DNA of 64,000 nucleotides from Liopterus haemorrhoidalis (Eukaryota; Arthropoda; Insecta; Coleoptera; Dytiscidae). The stretch lies in the NCBI GenBank assembly GCA_963971575.1, contig OZ020616.1:58076907-58140906 (forward strand). The letters are read 5' to 3'. The first letter of the stretch is position 1; every line of letters starts with the position of its first letter. A program made the translations under genes and the position numbers. Under the pieces are notes generated by a model. That model was given only the letters and a program-made list of their open reading frames with translations. It was not told the DNA's origin and made no database searches. Below are positions 50,612-61,069 of this stretch, piece after piece.

Positions 50612-51340
50612 CAGGGCTTCTTAAAGTGGTGGGCCGCGAAAAGCCAGAAATGTAACAAAAAAATTAAAATGTAGAATGTATTTTTTTTTTTTATTCTTTA
50701 TTGTACCTACATAGATAATTGATTGATCTGAGCGTAAAAAACAGGGTTACCGTTATTTTTTGTCGTTTCGGTTTTTGTTCCGGTTCAATTAAAAAAAATA
50801 TAAAAGAAACAGTTCAGTTCCTGTTTTCGTTCCGACAAAAATAACGCTTTAACGGTTTTCGGTTCACTTCCGAGTGATAAATTTTTAAATGCTTTTATTT
50901 GTATTAAAAATTTATTTTCTACTATAATGTAGAAGAACATTTTACTGCTTATTTTGTAATAATCATACCAAGGCCGTTGCCAGGGGGTTCTGGGCGTTCA
51001 ACCCCCCTCCCGAAATAATAGAAGCGAATTTTTTTTTTACTTCATCAGTTTAAAAAATAATCTTAAATAAAATGTATTTTATATTCACTCCTGTCTGAAC
51101 CGAAACAAACCGATATTTTTTTTTTCGGTTCAGCTCCGGTTTTCGTTTCGACAAAAATAACGTATTTTTTCGGTTTTCGGTTCAGTTCCGGTTTGAAGCC
51201 CTGGTAAAAAATGTATGTATAAATGAAACAAAATTTTTTTTTTTAACCTACATGGTTCCAAAAAATAAATTTAGGGGGGCCGTGGGTTATCGATTTGAGT
51301 TGCAGGGGAGTCGCAACATAAAAATGTTTAAGAAGCACTG
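50612..51340. mobile_element. Outer hAT element of a nested pair
   Basis: Ends CAGGGCTTCTTAAAGTGG and TTTAAGAAGCACTG are inverted repeats, flanked on both sides by TCCTAGAC (50,604-50,611 and 51,341-51,348). It contains a second complete hAT MITE at 50,742-51,203. It sits immediately beside a Helentron-like 3' end fragment. Confidence 0.9.
50742..51203. mobile_element. Inner hAT MITE of the nested pair
   Basis: Starts CAGGGTTACCGTTATTTTTT and ends CCGGTTTGAAGCCCTG. It is flanked on both sides by GTAAAAAA (50,734-50,741 and 51,204-51,211). Subterminal regions are rich in CGGTT/AACCG repeats (TCGGTTTTCGGTTCA) near both ends. 462 bp. Confidence 0.9.
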
Positions 51341-51348
51341 TCCTAGAC

Positions 51349-51418
51349 ATCCAGCATTCTGTTGGCTTCTTACACTCATTAAATACCTACAAAACTCTGA
51401 AATGTATGAAAATTCACA
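51349..51418 (+). mobile_element. Helentron-like 3' end fragment
   Basis: CATTCTGTTGGCTTCTTACA, AAATACCTACAAAACTCTGA and AATGTATGAAAATTCACAC: the same subfamily as 14.2 and 27.35 kb. Confidence 0.55.
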
Positions 51419-51419
51419 C

Positions 51420-52164
51420 TTTCCCATTGTTTGTAGAATAAAATACTTGATCTTTTCTAATTCAAACTTCTTCGTAACTCTTGTAATAAAGGAAGTTGGC
51501 ATAACAGTTCCCAAAATTGCCATATTTTTTGTATTTCCAGGAAGTCACTTCCTTAATCATCGGATTCCACTAATTTTTGCTGCTGTCAAAATTAATGGTA
51601 TAAATTTTAATTTATCATAAACTATTTTGATTTTATTTTACCAACCGATGTCTCCCAAGGTTTTTAGTAAATTCTAACAAATTCTTAATTGTTTTAAAGT
51701 ATTTAGTTAACTGCGCACTTTGGTGAAATTTCGTCAAGTCAAGGTAATATATACTTAGAAATGACATCACCCAAGTTTCGCATCTGAAATATAGTACCCC
51801 CGACATATAGTGACATCATAAGCGACACATAACTGTCAAAAGGAATATCCACTTCAAGATTATATTTGCGAATATTTATTTCTTGAAAGGTCAATGATTT
51901 TTAGTTTATTTATTGTTGTAAAGCGACAGAAAATTGGTTGTAAATTTAATTTATGAGGTGACCACCTACGTATTACAACAATGGTGACAGTTAATCTGGT
52001 TTTTACCTCAAATGTACATAAGAGTTTTTAATTATTAGCAAAGGGTGCGAGTTCGCCACCAACTTTACTGATGTGTTAAGCGGGTGGTATGCCTAACCTT
52101 TGAAGGGGCAAAGCCCTTAGTAAAAACCATAGACAAATTAGAGTAATAATGGTACATTATTATT
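51420..52164. other. Unassigned sequence
   Basis: The open frame at 51,252-51,620 overlaps repeat DNA and has no domain. The rest is AT-rich. Confidence 0.35.
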
Positions 52165-52253
52165 AGGGGGTACTGGAAAGTTTTTTCGTTTATTTGGTAT
52201 TATTAAAAAATAAACAGATCGAAAGAAAAAAATGTACTTTGTTGAGTAAAATA

Positions 52254-53487
52254 CAGTCTGTTCCAAACGGTTAAGCGGAACTATGGTCTATTTCAAAGTA
52301 GAAAAATGTGTGTAAGAAGATAGGAGCTGTTTGTCCTTGCTTCGGATTGGTTTAGATCGTCATCCCTATTACACTGTAAAAATATTGTTTTTAGTCCAAG
52401 TTGACAGATGTTCAGTGTCGTACATTGGAAATATATATTATTTATATTATTTAATTTTTTTCATATATTTTGTTATTATTTACATATTTAGACTTTTATT
52501 TATATTCTTGGCGTAGATTTTATGGAGAAAATTCTCCATGTAATTTGTTTTTACGCAGTTATATATTTTTAGGTTATCTGACATATAAGTATTTTTTGAC
52601 ACTTGACAATTAACAGATCAAGATAGAGGACTAATGTGAGGCCAAAAGACAGCCCAGCTGATTGTGCCCAAAGAAGAAGTTATTGATGTAATTTTTAGAC
52701 CTCATATATACATATATTTTTAATTTTTATTTACAATAATTATTTAAATAAGAAACTTTAGCTCTGAAGATATATTGTTTGTTTTATTGCTTTATTTAAA
52801 CTCTTTTAGCCAAATCTCTCTTTTTGTAAATAGTACATAATTTTTAAAATTAATATTTTTTTAACTTTTTCAAATTTCCCATTAAACTGAATTTATGTCG
52901 TATAAATAACGTACGTGTATTATCGGCCTTGTTTATTTCAATATCTTATTAACCTTTTTATATTAAAAAAAAATCACTTGCTAACCCAGTTGCTACGCCC
53001 ATGCCCTAGTTGTAACTTATTTTAAATTTCCCGCTATACTGTATTTGATCAGTGTAAATCGTACTCGGTTCGCAGCGCTATCTACTTTTTTCTACTTTGA
53101 AATAGATCATAGATTTTGCAATCTAGTTACTTTCATCGCTTAAATCGTGCTTTTCGGTCGTTTTGTTTAAGCTTTGTAAATCATACTTACAATAAACATT
53201 TTTTGGTTAAGGTTAATATCATTTTAAAATGTCATTTTCTTTATATTTTGATATTTTGTGCATTCTTAATACAAATTTCCCATTTATTTATTTTTTTGTC
53301 ATTAAAATTTGTAAAAAAAAATAATTTAATTTTGACATGTCATTCGTTTCTATGGTTTCATTGTTGGAATTTTAAATTTTGACATTCCAACGTGAAAAAT
53401 GAAATAACCCCAGCAAGGTCCCTTCTCGTGACAACCTAAAAGAACGAAAATCCCATTTAGTTCCGCTTAACCGTTTGGAACAGACTG
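52254..53487. mobile_element. TA-flanked inverted-repeat element
   Basis: CAGTCTGTTCCAAACGGTTA at the left and TAACCGTTTGGAACAGACTG at the right are inverted repeats, continuing to GCGGAAC. TA stands on both sides (52,252-52,253, 53,488-53,489). No transposase. Another piece of the family is at 39.2 kb. Confidence 0.85.
52284..53109. mobile_element. Inner inverted-repeat element
   Basis: TGGTCTATTTCAAAGTAGAA and TTCTACTTTGAAATAGATCA are inverted, with TA outside both (52,282-52,283 and 53,110-53,111). The outer element's left arm stops exactly where this begins, so it appears nested. Confidence 0.65.
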
Positions 53488-53924
53488 TAGTTTGTATCGT
53501 GATCTATGACACTCCATCTATCAGGAAGAGAAAATATTTTCGATTTATAAAATTTATGATTTTTTAAAGAAAAAAATTGTTCAAGGATCATTTTAACATG
53601 GTTCATATCTTTAAGTGTCTTTGTTTTTTAAAAAGTGTTCCAGTGACCAAAATAAGTGATAGTCGGAGGGTGCAATATCTGATGAGTAGTGTCTTTTTTT
53701 ATGCCTTTTTTTATGCATGAAGTCGAGCATTGTCTTGTTGAAGAATCATTTATATTCTCTTCACAATTTCTGGCCGTTTTCTGATCAAGTTCTGATTCAG
53801 TCGGTCCAATTGTTCACAGTAGAGATCAGAATTAACTCTTTGAACTATGAAATTATATTATTAATAAAATATATGGGTCCTCCTTGGCCAAAATTGAATA
53901 TTTCACATTCGAACAAAAATGGTC

Positions 53925-54890
53925 TGTCTCTGTCTATCTGTTCAGTAAAAATTTTAGCCAGACGGCTAAACCTAGAAAGTTGAAATTCGGCATGCTTATA
54001 CAACTCATTGACCCGCACATAGGAAAAATACTAAAACATCTAAAAAACATATCCCCCTAAAATATAAACAAATATGTGCTCATCGAAAAAAAAAAATATA
54101 TTTTTTAATTCTGAGTAGGGTATCAAATGAAAGCCCTTAGTACGTGGATTAACGATCAAAATTTTATTTTTGCAAAATAAATTATTTTGACGCGGTTTGC
54201 CAAAATTGTGCAAAAAACATTTTTTCTCCCACACCCTGTAGCCCAGATAGTTTAAACTAAAAATCTGAAAAAAATCTAAATAATGTACATTTGTGAGAAC
54301 CGAAATAGTGCAACAGGAATTTTTGATCAGATTATGTTTTCGGAAAATAACGCATTTTTTGTGTTTTTTGTTTGACCATGTAAAATATTTAATAACTTAT
54401 GTAACTCAGTAATCCAGCATGCTGTGATAGTGTAATGGTTAGCGATCTCGCGTTCTATTTTGCAAACTAGGATTCGATCCAGTCTCAAGTCAATTTTATT
54501 TTTTCTGTTTTTTTTTGCATTTTTATTTTGTTTAAATTATTTTTTCAATTCTAGTTATATTTGGGCAAATGTTGCATTTAATTTTTAAAAGCGTAAATTT
54601 AATAACCAATGGAAATTGTTGAAATTGAATACACGAAATCAGAGGGATGACTTAAAATAACCAATGGAAGCCATAGGCGCAATTTTCAAAATCTTAGTGA
54701 ACCTTGCTATATAAAAAATACTGCACATGTTTAGAAACCTAAATAATGGTATTAGGCATTCGCATTAAAATTATCAAAAAAAATATTTTAACATATAATT
54801 TGTTTTGGCATTTCAAATAATTATCCTTCACTTACTAAATACCTGCGAAACCCTGAAATGTGTGAAAATTCACACTTCACATCAATTTTT
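53925..54890 (+). mobile_element. Helentron/HINE-like element, copy F
   Basis: Begins in a decayed GTCT region (CTGTCTCTGTCTATCTG) without the left terminal repeat and ends with AAATACCTGCGAAACCCTGA and the GTGTGAA/TTCACAC hairpin. The tRNA-like block is at 54,419-54,486. Confidence 0.75.
54419..54486 (+). other. tRNA-like block in copy F
   Basis: GATAGTGTAATGGTTAGCGA is an excellent A-box-like segment. TAGGATTCGATCCAGTC is a B box with one change. Similar to copy C. Confidence 0.6.
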
Positions 54891-55457
54891 ATCTATATAC
54901 TTTTCACATTATAATTTTTACGTTAATGCTACACAAAAAATCCGTACTGCTTAGCAGAAAAGTATAATATTGAACAGACTTAACCACAGTGTTGAAAAAT
55001 TTCTTCCTTATTCCGGTTACTCATCAATTTTTAAGTATCATTACTAATGTTTAAAATGTTTTAATTGAGGATATTATATTCCATATGGCTCACAGCCAAA
55101 ATACATATTACAAAAAACAAAAATCATGTTCTATATTTAAACACAATGCTCTAACAATTACTTATATGGAAAACAAAACTAAAAAGAAAAAAACAACATC
55201 GTTTGTAGATTTAATATTTCGAGGGTTTTAACTGTTTAAAGAACCTGGTACTTTAATCAAACTGTGTCCAGATATTGCACATCTACACCACTTATTCATA
55301 AACTCTCAAAAAGGAAATTTAGAAAAAAAAAAAAATACTTTTTTCTTCAAGCGGATTATAATGCTAACATTACATTGTTCAATACATTCGGTAGAATTGA
55401 TTTAGACATTATTTTACTAGTAACAAAATGTGAACATTTTTATACTAGTAAATAGTT

Positions 55458-55856
55458 CATATAGTTATCAACAGATGGCACTGATGGCAGCACTCGCCAT
55501 AAACAAAACATCTGTCAATTTAATATGTTTGTAGCGTGGTTTATAGTGAATTCAGAAATTAATTACGTTATTAGTGAGTTACTTTATTATTATTCTGTGA
55601 TCATTCTGTGATTAGTTACAAAATACACAATATAAAGATCAAAAATTAAAAAATGATAGTTTATATAGTTATCAACAGATGGCACTGATGGCAGCAGTCG
55701 CCATAAACAAAACATCTATCAATTTAATATGTTTGTAGCGTGGTTTGTAGTGAATTCAGAAATTAGTTACGTTATTAGTGAGTTACTTTATTATTATTCT
55801 GTGATCATTCTGTGATTAGTTACAAAATACACAATATAAAGATTAAAAATTAAAAA
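55458..55856 (+). repeat. Tandem duplication of a 204-bp leader
   Basis: Two copies (from 55,458 and 55,662) begin TATAGTTATCAACAGATGGC and end AAAAATTAAAAAATG, with about 97% identity by eye. Each ends at an ATG, but only the second is followed by a longer frame. It looks like a duplicated 5' UTR or promoter. Confidence 0.8.
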
Positions 55857-55925
55857 ATGTCTGAACCAATTCAATGTACACCGCCGGAATTAGCAGCAAT
55901 AGCATCTGAAACTATAAAGTCATAA
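55857..55925 (+). pseudogene. Start of an unidentified gene, truncated
   Basis: The 22-codon frame MSEPIQCTPPELAAIASETI ends at TAA. The well-formed leader before it and abrupt stop suggest the first exon or 5' end of a lost gene. A Crypton-like recombinase is possible from memory of similar N-termini, but not supportable here. Confidence 0.3.
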
Positions 55926-55965
55926 GTATTTATGGTTGCAAATTTTTAATAACTACGCTTGAAGA

Positions 55966-56118
55966 AAAAATAGTATATGTCACTCGGAGTAGAACGCCTT
56001 TTTTGTGCTTCGCTCAATATGCAAGCCTCGGCTGCGCCTCGGCAGCAACATTTGAGCTCAGCATAAAAAAGAGCGCGTTCTACTCCTAGTAACATAATAT
56101 ACTATTTTTTTACTGGGC
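55966..56118. repeat. Inverted repeat around GC-rich centre
   Basis: AAAAAATAGTATATGTCACT with CGGAGTAGAACGC at the left, and GCGTTCTACTCC with ATAATATACTATTTTTTT at the right. The centre (CTCGGCTGCGCCTCGGC) is unusually GC-rich for this window. Confidence 0.65.
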
Positions 56119-56149
56119 GGCACTTCAGGCTTCTAGTAAAAGGCGCCAA

Positions 56150-56244
56150 AAAGGAAATTTAGACAAAAATTATTTTAAAAAATATATGTGGGCCTAACCT
56201 AATTTTGTATTGGGGCGCCAGGTACCCTTGAGCCTGCCCTGGCG
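56150..56244 (-). mobile_element. hAT-type right end fragment
   Basis: GCGCCAGGTACCCTTGAGCC followed by TGCCCTG has the form of a hAT right terminal repeat. Left end unclear. Confidence 0.4.
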
Positions 56245-56339
56245 ATTACATCTCCTCGCCTTATGTAAAGATATTCAAACATAATAATGCTTCGTTTTGA
56301 CAATAATACATATTTCTAACAATACTTTTTAAACAATAA

Positions 56340-56630
56340 TGTTGGAATATGGGGTTATTGGAGATTGTTAAATAAAACACATACATAGGCTTTAAACATC
56401 TTTATTCAATCATAGCCAGAGAAGAACTGTTTCAGCATAAGTATTTTTATATTATCTGAAAGCTTACGTCATGATGTGACCGCTTTATATTGCAGCCTCA
56501 GCCTAATTATGTTCGAATATTATCTTTGTATATTAGAACAATAAGTTGTTCTATATTTTTGGTTTTGCTGACTTAACTTTAATTACTTGAAACCTTAATC
56601 TTTATTAGTTGCAAGAATGAAATCTCAACA
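56340..56630 (-). repeat. Copia 3' LTR
   Basis: Starts TGTTGGAATATGGGG and ends AATCTCAACA in window orientation. 291 bp, with no difference seen from the other LTR. Confidence 0.95.
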
Positions 56631-56642
56631 CTCCCACTCAAA
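56631..56642 (-). promoter_or_regulatory. Polypurine tract
   Basis: On the minus strand GTTTTGAGTGGGAG lies directly against the 3' LTR. It is the usual plus-strand DNA primer site. Confidence 0.7.
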
Positions 56643-56661
56643 ACAAAAATAAAATTTAATT

Positions 56662-57057
56662 TTAATGCATATTTTCAAAAATAATATATTTTATTATATT
56701 TATATTATTGAAATGGTTTTTCAGACCTAGATCTTTACGGAATTTCTCAAATTTTTCTCTCGGTAACCCTTTAGTAAAGATGTCAGCTAGTAAATTATCT
56801 GTAGAGGCATATTCTAGCTTAATTAATTTCTTTTTAATTAACTCTCTACTAAAAAGGTATTTAATATCGATATGTTTGGTTCTTTTATGATCTGAAAGAT
56901 CATTTGCTATGCTAATGCAACCTGTGTTGTCCTCATAAATAGGAATGGGGTTTAGTATTTCTATATTAATACTATTCAATAGTGATTTTAACCAAATAGC
57001 TTCTTTTACACCTTCAAAAAGAGCCATAAATTCAGCCTCAGATGAAGATGCTGCCAC
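56662..57057 (-). pseudogene. Copia RNase H domain
   Basis: 131 codons: MAASSSEAEFMALFEGVKEA, DNTGCISIANDL, HKRTKHIDIKYLFSRELI and NLLADIFTKGLPREKF. These are the standard Ty1/copia RNase H motifs (S-S-x-E-A-E-F, D-N-x-x-x-I-x-I, K-H-I-D-I-K, D-x-x-T-K). This domain is intact as a frame but is cut off from the reverse transcriptase by upstream stops. Confidence 0.88.
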
Positions 57058-57229
57058 CGTGTTTTGTCGTTTAGCTTTTCACGACTTACAACACGATTCA
57101 AACACTTTAAATATGTACCCTGATGTACTTTTTCTGTTGTCTTCATTATTACCCCAATCCGAATAAACATAGCCAATGATTTTATTTGTATATTTAACAT
57201 TTTTAATGTTAATTTTAAATAAAGGGAAC

Positions 57230-58400
57230 CTTTAACATATCTTAAAACTCGTGTTAAACATTTTCAAAGTTCTGCATTAATATTATTATTTCTTTTATTT
57301 ATTATTATAATTTTTTCCTTTTAATATGATATCTACTTAGTAGATTTATTGCTAAACATAGATCAGGACGATCAATGAGATTTATGAAAGGTGATTTGCA
57401 GTCTATATCTAAAGCTAGATTTTTATAATCTATTTTTCTAGGAAGTGGAGTATCATTGACTTGCATTCTGCCATATTAATTTTTTGTAAAATTAGTTGAT
57501 CTTTGTTTAGAATTATTCTTATACCTCAGAAGGATTTTATTTCATTCAAATCTACCATTTGAAAACATTGTTTCAAATACATTTTAAAATTATTCATAGT
57601 TGTTTTTTTTTTTTTTTTTTTTTTTTACTCTTAATAAATATCAACATATAATACTATATTTTTGTATACATCACCGTTATCTAAGAAATATAAACAATGA
57701 TCAACATTTGAATTTTTTTTTAAACTTTTATTTTTTATTATTTGGTCGAAACGTTCGTACCATCATCGGGAAGACTGTTTTAACCCATACAATGATTTAT
57801 GCAATAAACATACTTGGTTTCTTTGTGAACTGACGTTTTCAGGAATCACCATATAAACAGTTTCTTTTAAAGTGCCATTTAAAAATGCAGTTCTTACATC
57901 CATAATGAATGAATTAATAAATCATATTGAACTGCAAAAGCTAGAATTAATCTTAATGTCAACTATCTAGTAAATGGTGCAAAAATATCTGGATAGTCTA
58001 TTAAATATTTTTGACTATCACCTGTTGCGACCAATCTGGCTTTATATTTTGATGAATTCCCATTTACGTCATTTATATATTATATATATATTTTTTTTAT
58101 TTATTTATTTTTTTTTTTTTTTTTTTAATATATATCCATTTGCAACCTTCTATGTTTACATTGGGGGTTTTATAGCTAAACTCCAAGTTTTGTTTAAATT
58201 TAAGGAATTTAATTCTCCTTTTATTGCCTGCTCCCACTGAATTCGATTGTCTCTAATATTTATTTCATTATATGTTTGTGGTATTTTATCTAGAGAATAT
58301 TGAGCATTCATTATTAAATTATATTTGCTCATTTGCTCAATCATTTTCAGTGTAATTGGGTCTTGGACAATTTTTATTTCTGTCACTACATCTGAATTCT
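57230..58400 (-). pseudogene. Copia reverse transcriptase domain, frameshifted
   Basis: The start is DNRIQWEQAIKGELNSLNLN with TWSLAIKPP near 58,160-58,386. Later pieces include DHCLYFLDNGDVYKN and VLYVDI near 57,640-57,720. There the catalytic YVDD is broken by a missing base, so the second Asp is lost. A runs of 19 (58,108-58,126) and 24 (57,603-57,626) lie within it. MNNFKMYLKQCFQMVDLNEI-like sequence follows in another frame. Confidence 0.8.
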
Positions 58401-58484
58401 AAATTATCTTGATTTTGAATATCAAGTTTTTACTTTTGTGTTCAGTTGTTTCTACATTATCTGATTTTGTATCAGGTCCTGATT

Positions 58485-59480
58485 TTATATCAGGTTCTGA
58501 TTTTTTATCAGTTTAGTAGTAGAATTATATTCAGACATATTATTTTCCTCATTTATTTTTGGTCGAGACGTCAGAAAATTGATTTCATTTAGTATAACGT
58601 CTCGAGCAACAATAAATTTTGCAGCTTGCACATCCCATAATTTATACCCATTTGGTTCATAACCAATTAATATGCTTTTATTTGATTTTAATTCAAATTT
58701 GTAACTTTTTATTTTATTATGTACATATACAGTTGAACCAAAAAAATTTAAGATATTGTAAATTGGGTTTGCGCCTATGCCACAATTCATATGGTGTTTT
58801 CTTATTAGCGAGAGCATTTGTAAGGGTGCGATTTATTAAATAAGTTGCTGTTAACACAGCTTCGCCCCAGAAAGATTTGTTTAATTTTGAACCGTATATT
58901 TGTGTACGAGCTTTCTCTGTTATTGTTCGGTTCATACGCTCTGCTACACCATTTTGTTGTGGTGTATGAGGTACTGTTAAATGATATGTTATGCCTTTTT
59001 CTGAACTTTTTTTGTTTTTTTGTTTTTAGTTTTTGAATTCATACGACAGATATTCTCGCCCATTGTCCCAATATAAATTTATTATATTTAAATTAAAATG
59101 AGCAGAGGCTTTAGCTTCAAAGTCTTGGAATTTTTCATTACCTCCCATTTAAAAGTGATTAAATATGTTGCAGTGTAATGAGTAAAATGATCAATGAAAG
59201 TCAAAAAATAATATTTGTTATCTACTGTGGTTGGCGTGATTGGTCCACAGAGATTTGTATGTACTATAAATAATGGTCTATTATCAAGTTTTCTTGACTT
59301 TATTAAAGGGGAGTCTTGCTTGTTTTCCTTATATACAAGCTTCACATACTCATTTGTTGGAGTAATATTTTTTTATTAAATTTATGTCATTCATTAAATT
59401 GTTTGTTTTTATTTTTTTTACAAACTTATCTTTACTTACTAATATGACCAAGTCGGTCATGCCATCATTTATAATTAACA
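58485..59480 (-). pseudogene. Copia integrase, frameshifted
   Basis: Zinc-binding start WHDRLGHIS near 59,440-59,470. Core: PLFIVHTNLCGPITPTTVDN then YYFLTFIDHFTHY (59,345-59,088). Then RTITEKARTQIYGSKLNKSF with ATYLINRT (58,935-58,717) and a C-terminal part (NKSILIGYEPNGYKLWD). The first catalytic residue position (usually D before L-C-G-P) reads N, in HTNLCGP. Several frame changes separate the pieces. Confidence 0.85.
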
Positions 59481-59507
59481 TTGACATTATTACTCAAATG
59501 AGCCATA

Positions 59508-59545
<38 letters not shown>

Positions 59546-59568
59546 AAAACTGACTCCAATTAAATTAT

Positions 59569-59895
59569 TTAAGAGCTTACCTTTGACGACAATTTGATCT
59601 TTAGATTTAAATTTACCTCTTGTGGATAAAAAATTACTGTCATACCGCTCTCTTGAATTCGGCAAACTGATAAAAGGTTACAGGTCATTTCTGGAGAGAA
59701 AAGAACATTGTCCAGTCGTCCACTAATGCCTTGATTTGTTATTACTTCAATTGTTCCCCTTTTGGTCGCCTTAATGGTTGCGCCTGTCTTCGCCACGCCA
59801 ATATCTAAAGGTCTCTCCAAATCTTCATATGTTGTAAAAACTTCGCTATTATTTATTATGTGGTCTGTTGCTCCGGAATCCAGGATAAATGTTAC
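59569..59895 (-). pseudogene. Copia protease region
   Basis: FILDSGATDHI at 59,858-59,892 holds the D-S-G aspartic protease active site. It is followed in frame by GATIKATKRGTIEVITNQGI and LFSPEMTCNLLSVCRIQESG. The frame is open to 59,569, shortly before a 29-base A run (59,510-59,538, sense). Confidence 0.85.
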
Positions 59896-59959
59896 ATGAT
59901 TTTTGTCTGTGTTGTCTTGATGGTTTCTTGAAGTTTCTTCATTTCTTAGTGTACGTTTA

Positions 59960-60592
59960 TAATAGTAGCATTCATGTTTTAAATGATTATTGCGACCACA
60001 AAGATCACATTTTTTTTTTTTTTTTTTTTTTTAATTTGAAAATTTATTCAAACCCTTGCGACAGTTATTAAAATAACTATTATTAAGTGATTTTTTAAAT
60101 TTATGTTTATTAATATGTGATTTTGGTTTAAAATATTTAAAAGCCGTTGTTCTTGAAGAACTTGTCGTTTGCAGGACCTTTATCCATTTCTTCTAATTTG
60201 GCACCGGCTGTTATTAATTCTGTTACAATTTCATCAAACGTGGTAAAATGTTGTAACAAAGTTTGATTTGCTTGTAACTTGAGACTTAATAATTTTTTTT
60301 GCATAGTGTTAATTGTGTAGCTAAGCTTTTTCTTTCATAAATTTTATCCAAGCTTTCTAAAATGTCTTTGGCATATTGCTGTTCCTTTGCAAGTCCCAAA
60401 AATGAGTCGTGTAGATAATCAATGATGGTGTTTTTTTGCAATCAAGTCCTTTTTCGTCCAGTCTGGTGTTATTTGTAGTGGAACTGGGTCTAACACAACT
60501 TTAAGCACTTCAATTTCTGCTAGTAAAGATCTCACTCTGAATTTCCACACACTATATTTTTCACCATTAAAACTTTGATTATTTTTCACCAT
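59960..60592 (-). pseudogene. Copia gag with zinc knuckle, frameshifted
   Basis: Starts with ATG at 60,592: MVKNNQSFNGEKYSVWKFRV, the common copia gag start. The middle includes LKLQANQTLLQHFTTFDEIV. The CCHC knuckle CDLCGRNNHLKHEC lies at 59,965-60,010, preceded on the sense strand by a 23-base A run (60,010-60,032) that shifts the frame. Confidence 0.85.
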
Positions 60593-60757
60593 TTTCTTTA
60601 TTCTTTTATTTATTTTATGTCACGTAATTATTTAATGAAACAGTTATGCACTTTTCAATATTAAATTATTAACACTTACACTATGAGCACTATTATTACT
60701 GAGTTTGTAAAAAATGTTATTATTTGTTTTATTATTTTATTTCTCCAATTTGCGTTA

Positions 60758-60773
60758 GCCTGGGCCCATAACC
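60758..60773 (-). promoter_or_regulatory. Primer-binding site (initiator tRNA-Met half)
   Basis: Directly inside the 5' LTR, CTGGGCCCATAACC (plus strand) equals the anticodon-arm sequence of initiator tRNA-Met. Copia elements are known to prime from a cut half of this tRNA rather than from its 3' end. Confidence 0.85.
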
Positions 60774-61064
60774 TGTTGGAATATGGGGTTATTGGAGATT
60801 GTTAAATAAAACACATACATAGGCTTTAAACATCTTTATTCAATCATAGCCAGAGAAGAACTGTTTCAGCATAAGTATTTTTATATTATCTGAAAGCTTA
60901 CGTCATGATGTGACCGCTTTATATTGCAGCCTCAGCCTAATTATGTTCGAATATTATCTTTGTATATTAGAACAATAAGTTGTTCTATATTTTTGGTTTT
61001 GCTGACTTAACTTTAATTACTTGAAACCTTAATCTTTATTAGTTGCAAGAATGAAATCTCAACA
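60774..61064 (-). repeat. Copia 5' LTR
   Basis: 291 bp, TGTTGGAATATG to AATCTCAACA in window orientation. Same length as the 3' LTR and no mismatch found by eye. Confidence 0.95.
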
Positions 61065-61069
61065 AATAA

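Larger units (their letters stand above)
52165..53900 (-). pseudogene. Mariner remnant split by an inverted-repeat element
   Basis: The 3' end at 52,166 reads TTAGGGGGTACTGGAAAG, a classic mariner terminal repeat. On the minus strand from 53,890, decayed transposase pieces include VNSDLYCEQLDRLNQNLIRK and ILQQDNARLHA. Then APSDYH-like and FYKSKIFSLPDRWSVIDHD follow, with many stops. A 1.23-kb TA-flanked element (52,254-53,487) separates the coding part from the terminal repeat. Confidence 0.75.
56340..61064 (-). mobile_element. Copia (Ty1) LTR retrotransposon, complete length, coding broken
   Basis: Two 291-bp LTRs flank 4.14 kb, and AATAA stands on both outer sides (56,335-56,339 and 61,065-61,069). 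On the minus strand the order is primer-binding site, gag with zinc knuckle, protease, integrase, reverse transcriptase, RNase H, purine tract. The order integrase before reverse transcriptase defines Copia. The LTRs look identical, implying recent insertion, yet the coding region has many frameshifts, stops and four long A runs (sense strand). Confidence 0.95.

Noticed and set aside
26802..54486. Functional tRNA genes in the Helentron-like copies
   Set aside because: Stems are poorly formed in every block. They are described as tRNA-like only.
57600..57833. Plus-strand frames with poly-Phe in the Copia region
   Set aside because: They are antisense translations of T runs in the minus-strand retrotransposon.
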